Source: JAVBNF01 sp031551725 | Lineage (GTDB): Bacteria > Bacteroidota > Bacteroidia > Bacteroidales > P3 | Direction: 5' to 3' | NCBI GenBank assembly: GCA_031551725.1 | Contig: JAVBNF010000026.1 | Location: 27,134 to 91,133 of the forward strand | Length of the DNA: 64,000 nucleotides | Shown here: piece by piece, positions 38,801 to 45,671 of the stretch | Layout of the letters: the number at the start of each line of letters is the position of its first letter | How positions within the stretch are numbered: position 1 is the stretch's first letter | The notes under the pieces: model-generated | What the model was told of the DNA's origin: nothing | The model's database searches: none | Seen by the model: only the letters and a program-made list of their open reading frames with translations | Program-made: the position numbers and the translations under genes

Positions 38801-41800
38801 TTGCCGGCAATAACGGTTCCTTTATTTAAACAATTACCTAAAATAGATGGCCCATTACGAATTCCTCTTATATCCACATGTCCTATTATTCCTCCGGTAT
38901 AAGCATTCTCTCGATCGTCACCATAAATAATTCCTTCATTAATACAATAGATTACAGATATATTTCCAGTATTGCTACCTTCAAAAATATCAGAATCTCC
39001 TTTTCCGCCGCCCATGATTCCTCCGCTAGAAGAGTATTGGGCTGAACCGGCTTTAACATTACTTCTGTTAATACTATTTCTCACAACAATAAGACCTGAA
39101 CCTCTGGCGGATGAAGATATTTCCAAATAATTACGCGCAAAACCATAGCCATAACCTACAATTCCTCCAGCGTATGAATAGGAATAAGTACTACCACTTT
39201 TACCTCCCATAATAAAAATATCATTAATACAACTGTCTATGAGTGTTGTATCATTTCCCCATTTTTCGCAATGAACATATCCGCTAATTCCTCCGGTGTA
39301 GATATTGTTATCACTTCCATTAGTAATCGTATCTCCTGAAAGATGGATATTTCTGATTTTTGCTCCGGAACCTATGTAGCCAAATAGTCCTGCCGAAGTT
39401 GTATTAGGCCTGTTGATCTTCATTCCGGAAATATTAAAATGATTTCCGTTGTAATATCCTTTAAAAGGCTTGTCTCCATAAGGGGCTCCTTTAGAGCCTA
39501 TGGGAATCCATCCTAAGTCGGGTGCATATGTTGATATCCATGTAGAAAGATCAATGTTTGAATTTTGAATAAAATAAGTGCTGTCGAAATTATATCCGTT
39601 GTTCACAATATGAGCTAATAGTGCCAAATCATCAGCATCACAAATTTGATACGGATTTGCCTGCGTTCCTTCACCGTTACAAAAACTATGCACAATCACT
39701 AAACAAGAATCTATCAACTCTCCTAATTCGGTTTCAGCATAAATAGTTGTTTCTCCAACAGCTTTAGCAGTAACAACTCCTTCGCAAACATCAGCAATAA
39801 TACCATTTTCGGATGACCATATTACTTTTTGATTGGTAGCATCATGTGGCAAAATTGTTGCAATAAGTTTTTCTTTCCGACCAACGGAAAATTCTATTTG
39901 GTGTTTATTCAAAAATATAGTATCCAGATACACAACATTAACGGGATAAGAATGTGCAAAAGTGGAACGGTAAGCTTGAACCGAAATTCTTTTTGCCGCC
40001 ACATTCGGGTCTGCAAAAATATATGTCCACATGCCATCGGCTGCAAGAATCGCATTTCCCACATGAATATTATTTCTAAAAACAAGGATACTATCCGGCT
40101 TTTCAGACAACTTGTATCTTCCCGAAGCTTGAGCATTATTTGCAATAGCAATGTAAGGTGGAGCCGTTTGGTATTGTAAGTAAGGAAAACTTGAATCCGA
40201 CCAAATGTTCCATGTCTTAGCTGTATTTACTATGCTATCCATATTCCAAGGAACATTACTTCCCCAATTTTTGCCATTGGTGTAAAAAATCGCTTGTTGT
40301 AATTCCGCAAATGTTTTGGGAGTTCCAGATTTTCTATCGCAGTTTGTAAGTGGTATACTGTCCCAATAAAACACATTTCCGGATACTTGCAAAAAATCTC
40401 CTACAATAACTCCCATATTATCGCCATCTGTTGCAAATATTCCATTATTAATGGCAATACTGTTTGTAGTTCCTCCGAATCTACCTGATAAACCACCTAT
40501 TCCGGTGGCAGCTCCCGTTTGATTTCTATAACTATTGGAAACAATAGTCCCCCTACTATAGCAATTGTTCAAGCAGCCATTTCCTACTATGCCTCCAACA
40601 GAGGCATTTGGGTAACCTTTTGCCAACAAGTTACAACTACTATAACAATCGAAGAGACAAGAGTATGTATAACCAACAATTCCTCCAATATAATTCCAGT
40701 CATTATTGGAAATATTTCCACTGCTATAACATTCTTTGACTGTTACAGTGTTAAATCGCCCATTTGCGAACCCTACAACAGCTCCTCCACTTAACACATC
40801 CATATTGACATTTTCAAGCACTACTTTCTCAATTAAAGCATCGCCGGAAATAACACCGAATAAACCTTGTTGCCCTCCCGAAGGCCTATTGATGGTTAAA
40901 TTTTGTATCACTTTACCATTGCCATGGAAAACACCTTGAAACGGATTGGCTTCTGTTCCAATCGGCACCCAGCCGGTGGCATCGCCCCAACCGGTAAGGT
41001 CTAAATCATTCAGCAATATGAAATGTTTGCCCGAAAAGTTCTCTCCATTATTTACCCATCTTGCCAATGTAGCAAGATGTGATGTGTCGCAAATTTGGAA
41101 AGGGTTAATTTCCGATCCGTTTCCGGCACAAAATATATCCGGATATACGTATTGCCAACGTAAAAACGGATAAGAAGCACCGTTCCAAATATTCCAAATG
41201 CTGTCTTTTGTGAGCGACAAATTCCATGCGGCGTTTTGCCAGTTATTAGGATTGTTATAAAATGCAAATGATTTTAAAGAATCGAGTTTCTGAGATGTTC
41301 CATTGTGTCCACCATTAGGAACTAAGTCGATTTTGTCAGATGCATGATTTTTATAAAACGTACTGCTGAGAGTTATTCCGGAAATTGTGCCCGTATTGTT
41401 TTGTCCTTTCATAACCGGATTTGCAGCCACGCAATTTTTCACAATACAGTTATTTTCAACGTTTCCAACAATTCCGCCAACATAATTTTTAGCTGTTGCA
41501 ATAACATTTGATGTGCTATAGCAATAAGCAATGGTAGAGGTGTTGGCAATAAGACCGGCTATACCTCCGGCAGTACCGCCTGTTGAGTTAATATTTCCAG
41601 AAGAATAGCTGTTTTGTATGTCTGCATTATCTATACTACCCACTAAACCACCGACATTCCCACCTGCATGAATATTGATGCTGCAATAACTGTAAGATAT
41701 CGTCGTGTTGTTAACTATTTTTCCCACAATTCCGCCAACATTGTTTTGAGCGGTTATCACTGCATTACTAATCCATACGCTATCAATTTTTCCGCCGTCT

Positions 41801-44541
41801 ACATATCCGAAAAAGCCTTGAAAATCCTCGTTACGATTGATAGTTAAACCTTCAATGATTTGTCCGTTGCCATTGAAATTCCCTTTAAATGGATTTGCCG
41901 AATTTCCGATAGGAATCCAGCCTTCAAGAAGGCTATGCACTTCAATCCATGGTTTAAGATCGATATTTGATATTAGTTTGTAAAAGATACTTTGAGAAGA
42001 AAAACCATTATTCGTCGCTTTTGCAAGAAAAACTAAATGTTCGACGTTGCAAATTTCAAGAGGAGCTTTTGCAGAGCCGTCTCCCTTGCAAAACGGATTG
42101 AATACAAGCTCGGAAGTTCCGGTTTCATTCCCATTGAAAAAAGAGACAGCACTGATTGTGTCCAGAATACGAATAGGCATTTTGTATTCCCAATGCCCAT
42201 TAGCGAATCCCGTTGCAGGAACTGACGCAATATAAACACTGTTTCTGTATATTTGGATACTGTCGGGCATTTGTGTTTGTGGATAAGAACCAAGCACAAG
42301 AGTGTCGAACAATGTATCGATAGATGCGGGTATTGTTTCCCATGTCAGGCGGGGATAGTTGCGATTGACGTATTTCCAGATTGTTGAAAAATCCCAATTC
42401 GTATAGGTGCTTTGCAGCATTAACTCCGCTGTCGTTTTTCCGCTTATTCCACCATTGCTTCCATATCCTGAACCTTGCAATTGTCCGGAAATATCTTTGT
42501 TGAAAAAGCAATTGTATATGTCTCCAAAATTTTGTCCGGTAAAACTGCCTATGCGGTCTCCGGTTAGTTGAACATTTGCGATACTGTAACTGTTCGTGAT
42601 GCGAGCCCCGCCCCCGTTGGTGCCAACTAAACCACCGACATAATATGTGCCACAAATGTCACCGCCCTTATTGTAACAATCTTTGATGGTTCCAATATTG
42701 TAGCCGACCAGTCCGCCGACATAGTTTTTCCCTTTTATGTGTCCGCTGACAAAGCAATTGCTAATTTGTGTACAAGCGAAGCAAGATCCCACCAACCCAC
42801 CTGTATATGAATTGCCACCGATAATACCGCTTGTTGCTATTTGAATGCCTAAACTGTCGATATGAGCTGCTTGCAGAGATCCAAATAAGCCGGCGTAATT
42901 GCTTGTTGGGCGGTTAATGAATAATCCACTGATGATATGCCCGCCACCATGCAAATAGCCTTGAAATATTGCATATTCATATTCTGTGTAGTTGTTTCCA
43001 ATGGGCAGCCAACCGCGAACACTGTCTTTCAAAAATTCATTAAGATTGATGTCATTCATCAAGCGAAAATGTACAGCAAGTCCATCTATTTCCATAAAGT
43101 CCCTCATCGCACTCAATTGCTCCGCAGTGCAGATTTGATACGGATCGAAGGATGTCCCATTTCCTCCACAAAAACCTTCCACTGTTCCTTTTCCGGCAAT
43201 GTAAGAGGGTGCTTTCCCACTTTTGTAAGCAATTACCGAATATTCGTTACGAAAGTTGTTAAATGCTGTGGATGGCGTATAAGTCCATGTTCCGCCGCTT
43301 AAATTCGTGAGTGTTGTCAGATACACGTCTTCTTTAAAAATAACTAAACTATCAGGTGTATCGATCGTATTGTAAGTGCCACTGATGCCTGTTTTGTTCG
43401 CGGATAAAATGTTTACAGGTGCAGTTTGCCATTGAAAATAGGGCAAACTGTGATTTTCCCAAATGGTAAAGACGTCTGTGAAATCCCAGTTTATAGTATT
43501 TTTATAAAAATCGGATTGTCGCAAGTCTGATAAAGATTTATTGGCCCCGTTTACAGAAGTTGTTGAACCTGTTGTTATTTCGCCATTGATCGACATGGAG
43601 TCAAGGGCATAATTATCAGCCAATGTATTTGCAGAAGCTTTTCCTGAAATACGTTTTGCATAATCTAAAGCTCCACGAATACTCTCGTTTGCCGCCACCG
43701 AATTTTGAATTTTGTTTGATATTCCGTTTGTATAAGCGGCTAATCCGCCGGCATATTCACCATGGACGGCAACTGTTCCTGCAGCATAACATCGATTTAT
43801 TGTTGATCTTGATGAGAGAGAATGAGCGATTCCCCCTGCATATCCGTACAGTGAGGATGCTACTTTTCCTGAGAAGTAGGAATGCTCAATACTGCTTTGA
43901 TATAAGTCGCTTGCAATACCGCCGATTGCTTCACCGTCAGCAACAATGATACCGCTAACAAAGCTGTTGCGAATTGTTGAATAATTTTCTAGACTTCCTA
44001 CCAAGCCTCCAACTATTTCATAACCATAAATAGTTCCGATTACATAACAATTGGAAATAGCGGTGCTGTCGGCGAAGCCTATCAAACCGCCAACGTAAAG
44101 GAAACCGGTTACACTTTTGCCACGTTCAATTTCAATGCCTAAGCTGTCAATTGTTGCTTTGTGGGTAACTCCGAACAAGCCAACATAGTCGGGAGCCGCA
44201 AATATAGATATGAAATTGGATATTTTGTACCCTCCACCATGCAAATATCCTTGAAAAGCAAGATTGAAGCCGTCATCAGATTCGTAATCGTATTCACCAA
44301 TTGGAGTCCAACCGTCGGCATTATCTTTCAAGAACTCCGTCAAATCGATATCGTTCATTAAACGATAATGCTTACCAGAATGTGTTGATCCAAGATAATT
44401 TCGAATATTGTCTAAATCCTCCGCAGTTTTGATTTGATAAGGATTTTTCGCCGTTCCATTTCCGCCACTGAACTGTGCATAACTGTTAAAGGCCGCGAAA
44501 AGCAGGGTGAAAAACAGGAAAAAGGCGTAACATTTTTTCAT
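29899..44541 (-). CDS. Giant secreted GLUG-repeat surface protein with MBG domains and T9SS sorting domain
   Basis: 4880 residues; signal peptide MKKCYAFFLFFTLLFAAFNS. Nine modules start with (G)GxGTxxxPYQICxAxxL near residues 25, 458, 823, 1143, 1626, 2218, 2729, 3141 and 3576; each continues with RxMNDIDLTEFL-type and WxPIG segments and many GLUG motifs (GGLVGYN and kin). Two BIG2-like domains (LNKHQIEFSVG; LNKHTAIISLNG) and cadherin-like sandwiches (about 2110-2210 and 3850-3950) lie between. A YDG/MBG region starts near 3957, with about six MBG-type repeats (ALPQNKIYG) at 4127-4614. The type A sorting domain is at 4807-4880 (IRIYPNPTSGKLRIE). Probable adhesin; no catalytic motif seen. Two 30-bp palindromes lie inside coding sequence. 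Confidence 0.88.
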   Translation of the reverse strand: MKKCYAFFLFFTLLFAAFNSYAQFSGGNGTAKNPYQIKTAEDLDNIRNYLGSTHSGKHYRLMNDIDLTEFLKDNADGWTPIGEYDYESDDGFNLAFQGYLHGGGYKISNFISIFAAPDYVGLFGVTHKATIDSLGIEIERGKSVTGFLYVGGLIGFADSTAISNCYVIGTIYGYEIVGGLVGSLENYSTIRNSFVSGIIVADGEAIGGIASDLYQSSIEHSYFSGKVASSLYGYAGGIAHSLSSRSTINRCYAAGTVAVHGEYAGGLAAYTNGISNKIQNSVAANESIRGALDYAKRISGKASANTLADNYALDSMSINGEITTGSTTSVNGANKSLSDLRQSDFYKNTINWDFTDVFTIWENHSLPYFQWQTAPVNILSANKTGISGTYNTIDTPDSLVIFKEDVYLTTLTNLSGGTWTYTPSTAFNNFRNEYSVIAYKSGKAPSYIAGKGTVEGFCGGNGTSFDPYQICTAEQLSAMRDFMEIDGLAVHFRLMNDINLNEFLKDSVRGWLPIGNNYTEYEYAIFQGYLHGGGHIISGLFINRPTSNYAGLFGSLQAAHIDSLGIQIATSGIIGGNSYTGGLVGSCFACTQISNCFVSGHIKGKNYVGGLVGYNIGTIKDCYNKGGDICGTYYVGGLVGTNGGGARITNSYSIANVQLTGDRIGSFTGQNFGDIYNCFFNKDISGQLQGSGYGSNGGISGKTTAELMLQSTYTNWDFSTIWKYVNRNYPRLTWETIPASIDTLFDTLVLGSYPQTQMPDSIQIYRNSVYIASVPATGFANGHWEYKMPIRILDTISAVSFFNGNETGTSELVFNPFCKGDGSAKAPLEICNVEHLVFLAKATNNGFSSQSIFYKLISNIDLKPWIEVHSLLEGWIPIGNSANPFKGNFNGNGQIIEGLTINRNEDFQGFFGYVDGGKIDSVWISNAVITAQNNVGGIVGKIVNNTTISYSYCSINIHAGGNVGGLVGSIDNADIQNSYSSGNINSTGGTAGGIAGLIANTSTIAYCYSTSNVIATAKNYVGGIVGNVENNCIVKNCVAANPVMKGQNNTGTISGITLSSTFYKNHASDKIDLVPNGGHNGTSQKLDSLKSFAFYNNPNNWQNAAWNLSLTKDSIWNIWNGASYPFLRWQYVYPDIFCAGNGSEINPFQICDTSHLATLARWVNNGENFSGKHFILLNDLDLTGWGDATGWVPIGTEANPFQGVFHGNGKVIQNLTINRPSGGQQGLFGVISGDALIEKVVLENVNMDVLSGGAVVGFANGRFNTVTVKECYSSGNISNNDWNYIGGIVGYTYSCLFDCYSSCNLLAKGYPNASVGGIVGNGCLNNCYSRGTIVSNSYRNQTGAATGIGGLSGRFGGTTNSIAINNGIFATDGDNMGVIVGDFLQVSGNVFYWDSIPLTNCDRKSGTPKTFAELQQAIFYTNGKNWGSNVPWNMDSIVNTAKTWNIWSDSSFPYLQYQTAPPYIAIANNAQASGRYKLSEKPDSILVFRNNIHVGNAILAADGMWTYIFADPNVAAKRISVQAYRSTFAHSYPVNVVYLDTIFLNKHQIEFSVGRKEKLIATILPHDATNQKVIWSSENGIIADVCEGVVTAKAVGETTIYAETELGELIDSCLVIVHSFCNGEGTQANPYQICDADDLALLAHIVNNGYNFDSTYFIQNSNIDLSTWISTYAPDLGWIPIGSKGAPYGDKPFKGYYNGNHFNISGMKINRPNTTSAGLFGYIGSGAKIRNIHLSGDTITNGSDNNIYTGGISGYVHCEKWGNDTTLIDSCINDIFIMGGKSGSTYSYSYAGGIVGYGYGFARNYLEISSSARGSGLIVVRNSINRSNVKAGSAQYSSSGGIMGGGKGDSDIFEGSNTGNISVIYCINEGIIYGDDRENAYTGGIIGHVDIRGIRNGPSILGNCLNKGTVIAGKSSNSYTGGVLGYLNQYGYRGAYVSIANCANTGTITGQGSNSATGGIIGYLDAIMYSGTNFSIKNCYAFADIIGFNNIGGIVGSVTLRADINPQVLNINNCYFSGKISSTNSSTSNIGAFIGRHHTALTTLSGNFVDTNLCNLKPIGNETTFTGIAKSSTKQMFKRTTFSGWDFTNTWAINENCHYPYLQWQNTDSLPKSKNADLDSIWVISKNGMFDTVVETLHATSLQANADTIILTIGRNIDTLSIRGFTACALANVDSIIDTSLSANKNIFQLHVVAEDTNYKKTYTVIIQKSPFCGGSGTAQDPYQICDAQSLNNLRYFLGPEHADKHYRVMNDIDLTEFLKDNMNGWMPIGNFYEELIDSAFAFQGSFHGNDHKITGLFFTPDDEYYEPRGLFGYTYLASIDNLGIEMSSSVQAYNDYFTGGLIGYCDSSSINKCYAIGNITGDMSTGGLTGVLMRSSMTHCYAACRISGSLAGGLIGSASKKSHISESYFSGVVSSIDEYSGRIGGLIGSYASNSSIEQCYASGRITCQTSGAGGLVGYSASVGTAISNSIAANNAINAPKNINKIGYKISGKFNNNYALAHMLVNDEIRPSNDSNSLDGQDKTLSELRKQRTYTDISSQWNFTNTFNLWEDHSFPYFKWQASPVFIDSIKENVVHGKCSPSCMPDSIIIFAGRHTQIVKTFSNEQWSINFPASANLQNEKDVFAMAYKNGYAPSYWVHFEQAHLKLNKHTAIISLNGSDSLFAKVLPYAEKGRTVVWKSRDTSIASVENGNVIAKNIGKVSIIAQLEPEGAYDSCIIDVVGFCGGNGSESSPFLICTAQQLDMLRLFTGSANKYRHFRIANDIDLGRFIDSTYGINGWLPIGNYIDDYNNEAAFQGLIHGGNYKITGLKINRPSTDYIGLFGILYAAHIDSLGVEMAFNASVIGRDFTGILAGRIATDFTDTASIKNCYTLGNVKGRDEVGGLIACIRPLSKDIIEIERCFSIGTVKGNTEVGGLIGDNLLQTNAKTTISNCYAYSDVEGINWVGGLIGISDTIAIGSTYITNNFSGGKIKGYSNTGGLIGYQKGGDVSNCYFNSETSGQTKGIGTKAGGGISVVSPRTTNELMHDTTFKNWDFTETWTTWTDSSVPYFPWQVCPPYIAKTSSTTIEGLYNLADIPDSILLYINGQFIATIKNLTNGFWEYTSTQNFSSNIFTVKVIAYKQGKAPSCAVKQKIFCGGSGTAQDPYQICDAEALNNLRYFLGPEHADKHYRVMNDIDLTEFLKDSASGWQPIGTSSTNSFQGTLHGSGHKITNFRINRPNSDYVGLFAYGYIENAYTSFIDSLTVEIAPNASVTGHNYVGALIGYNYRLDVKTCYVKGTVSGNSNVGGFIGYNQQTYIERSCFVGSVSGNSNVGGFVGTCVTHSVFSSRFYGSVNGGNNVGGLTGSHSMSANISDNHVMGRISGNSNVGGLTGSGSSSSTSGFSANYVSARVTGTSSVGAIIGARNGARMYNCFYDSIACGVKTGDGNGSNSGLAGTSAAPMKEKTTYPQSGSNFWRFCDTVWDIWENYSYPFMAYQSAPTIQVITSTEIAGVRRPGRAIDSIVIYKYSNGIFARVDTAKIENKAASSTNYYWSYTLRGAINGSDTLYTIAYEKNKAPSYPVRINTAFCGGNGTQANPYQICDARDLDAVRYFVSDKNINKHFRIMNDIDLTAYIDSTHGSNGWLPLACDALDLHIKLHGGGHKISGLWINRPTTDFVGLFSYLMDGMIDSLGVEVDARGIEGNGSVAPILGGGAYATVINSCYTTGEGSIKGHYDNVGGIIGYNNDNCIVRNCYSTLRLQGIGNCNGVGGIAGRMRANAKIINCYATGQHTGRFSVGGIFGAQYSGSFTFSDCFYDKNTTGCTDSRSGITGKTTAEMQQQVTYTNWDFNNIWTINDNCGYPYLRWQNTDFQKSKNADLDSIRVISKNGIFDTVVETLHATSLQANADTIILSVGRNIDTLSIYAFAHCGFTTVHKNIKDTALSFGKNIFKIYTIAEDTSSRKTYTIIISQKQGVTLSLRDSTLTYDAEAHALVCAMDCGNFTPEPKIHFSYNDDTAKPVNAGTYTIKAWTYATDSFHAADTVRATLTILKKNLTVDSFSVANKKYDGTRIAHVDNWGVLRGIISGDTVSIDTSTAIILFDTKNPGSAKTVSVSTLTLTGVNSLNYALTYPTGLTADITLDTITITALPQNKIYGETKTLDTTAFSLSEPLSEGDTIHYVSLSSAGTAASANVEKYNLIISNARGTGLNNYTFIYVNDTFYVNKAELKITALPQTKNYSDTLILKDTAFITSGLKNGDTVTSVTLFSQGVFRNATSGKYPITPSSAIGTGLSNYDIVYCNDTLTVLQLSITVKALPQNKVYGALKNLGSSMFSIIGTFIKGDTILSVSLTSSGCPMTANVGFYDITPSNASGTGVENYEIIYINDTLTVNKAVLMVRALPQNKMYGETKTLDTTAFSYNGLKNADKIFSIYTSSSGCDSSSPVGKYLLIIDSVNGNGLNNYIFTFVNDTLHVNTAILKIFTHSLNKIYGDSLTIDCTQFYCEGLKNNDSVTSVNICSNGCTIKANAGKYDIIIENATGANLHNYLITYVKDTLFVTKAPLIITTLPQTKIFNTVKILDSLAYTISGLKNNDTVLFIKLNSTGAPASARVGTYPILCSDISESGINNYEISYQNGSLSVTPGSGKLDSLQTTLKLAPAFNPSTLNYAGTLACKAENSALTLYTPTGNTIIIDEQIHPSPARITIERPVSGHQKTQEFHIDNGKDITIYKIVFKAPFSNELIFQAHYNVIEVMANPLLNGGFDFVPNAYTWFANDLIVPNTNKGSLYMPQGFPANTAYSVQVKHPNGDSTMICEYIPQQKPNQIRIYPNPTSGKLRIESGEWRMQLSILNPQFSTLTIYNALGTLIKSVNLTNETTEIDISHLPTGSYQVKFLNESKIIIKQ
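32891..32920. repeat. 30-bp perfect palindrome inside the giant gene, copy 1
   Basis: TGTAGAGACGTTGCA followed directly by its exact reverse complement. On the coding strand it supplies the residues VETLHATSLQ near position 3878. The identical palindrome recurs at 38114-38143. Confidence 0.95.
38114..38143. repeat. 30-bp perfect palindrome inside the giant gene, copy 2
   Basis: Identical to 32891-32920, at the same place in the paralogous cadherin-like domain (near residue 2138). The surrounding domain is also duplicated, so the palindrome was probably copied along with it. Confidence 0.95.
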
Positions 44542-44571
44542 GGGCGAAAAATTGAAAAAACGGGATTTTCA

Positions 44572-44602
44572 CAAAGATACAAATTTTCTGTGAATTAGCA
44601 AT
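44572..44602 (-). promoter_or_regulatory. Promoter of the giant GLUG gene
   Basis: On the minus strand TATCTTTG (plus 44572-44579) with ATTG 19 nt upstream (plus 44599-44602). It gives a leader of about 25 nt before the ATG at 44541. It is divergent from the yicC promoter. Confidence 0.65.
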
Positions 44603-44624
44603 ATATAAAAACGAAAAAAAGTCG

Positions 44625-44632
44625 TATCTTTG
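44625..44632 (+). promoter_or_regulatory. -7 element of the yicC promoter
   Basis: TATCTTTG 20 nt before the ATG at 44653. No TTTG at the standard distance. Confidence 0.6.
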
Positions 44633-44652
44633 CAAATTCAAAAAAGAAAATT

Positions 44653-45522
44653 ATGATTAAATCAATGACCGGCTTCGGTAAAGCCGATTGCGAACTCTGC
44701 AATCACAAAGTTATTGCCGAAATAAAGTCGTTAAACAGTAAACAAGCCGATGTAAGCGTGCGAATCCCGGCTTTCTATCGCGAGAAGGAACATGAAATCC
44801 GCACCTTGCTTGTAAATCGTCTGGAACGCGGGAAAATCGATTTTGCATTGTATTTGGAAGATCGTAGTCAGATGGCGGTGTCCAACCTCAATGTCGCAGC
44901 CGTTGAAGCGCATTTGAAGGCCTTGCGCCCCATCGCGGAAGCCAACGGGCAAGACACTTCTCGCTTGCTCCAAATTGCCATGCGCATGCCCGACGTGATC
45001 AGCACCGAAACTCAAACGGTAAGCGATGAAGATTGGGCCAGACTTCAAGTGATGATTGGAAAAGTAATCGATTTAGTAGATGAATTCCGCTTGCATGAAG
45101 GCGATATTTTAGCGAAAGATATGTGTATGCGGATTGAAAAAATCCAGTCGCTGATGACGCAAATAGAGCCTTTCGAAGTGAATCGTACGGAACAAGTGAA
45201 AAGTCGTTTGAAAAAACAATTGGAATCGCTGCTCTCCGCCGATCAAGTGGATAAAAACCGCTTTGAACAGGAGCTGATTTATTATTTGGAAAAGCTTGAT
45301 ATTACTGAAGAAAAAGTTCGTTTGAAAAAACATTGCCAATACTTCTTAGACTGCGTAAACGATCACGGCGCCGGAAAGAAATTAGGTTTCGTTGCTCAAG
45401 AAATCGGCCGTGAAATCAACACCATCGGCTCAAAAGCCAACGATGTCGATATTCAAAAAATCGTTGTGCAAATGAAAGACGAACTGGAAAAAATTAAAGA
45501 ACAATTAGGAAATATATTATAG
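44653..45522 (+). CDS. yicC: YicC family endoribonuclease
   Basis: 289 residues, the typical length. It opens with the hallmark MIKSMTGFGKAD and has the C-terminal DUF1732 block (LGFVAQEIGREINTIGSKANDVDIQKIVVQMKDELEKIKEQ in part: GFVAQEIGREINT). YicC-type proteins are hexameric, metal-dependent RNases; E. coli YicC takes part in decay of the small RNA RyhB. A long coiled-coil-like helical centre (residues about 150-230) is visible. It has its own promoter and is followed by a GTTCAGG word-repeat hairpin. The symbol rests on clear family likeness; the RNA target here is unknown. Confidence 0.93.
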   Translation: MIKSMTGFGKADCELCNHKVIAEIKSLNSKQADVSVRIPAFYREKEHEIRTLLVNRLERGKIDFALYLEDRSQMAVSNLNVAAVEAHLKALRPIAEANGQDTSRLLQIAMRMPDVISTETQTVSDEDWARLQVMIGKVIDLVDEFRLHEGDILAKDMCMRIEKIQSLMTQIEPFEVNRTEQVKSRLKKQLESLLSADQVDKNRFEQELIYYLEKLDITEEKVRLKKHCQYFLDCVNDHGAGKKLGFVAQEIGREINTIGSKANDVDIQKIVVQMKDELEKIKEQLGNIL

Positions 45523-45660
45523 TTCAAAAGTTCAAAAGTTCAGGAGGTTTAGAAAGTTCAGAAAGTTCAGAAAGTTAATGCATATTCTTCATTAATTCAA
45601 CCTCCTAAACCTCCCGACCTCCTGAACCCCCTGAATCTCCTGAACCTCCTGAACATCTCA
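45523..45660. repeat. GTTCAGG word-repeat hairpin
   Basis: GTTCAAAAGTTCAAAAGTTC and AGAAAGTTCAGAAAGTTC on the left face CTCCTGAACCTCCTGAAC on the right; GTTCAGGAGGTTTAG and CTAAACCTCC are complementary. It uses the same words as the array at 22514-22680 and lies between yicC and the ABC-F gene. Confidence 0.65.
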
Positions 45661-45671
45661 AACATTTAAAC

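Noticed and set aside
30073..44361. Many plus-strand frames of 60-150 codons opposite the giant gene
   Set aside because: They mirror the repeated modules and have no promoters or independent similarity.
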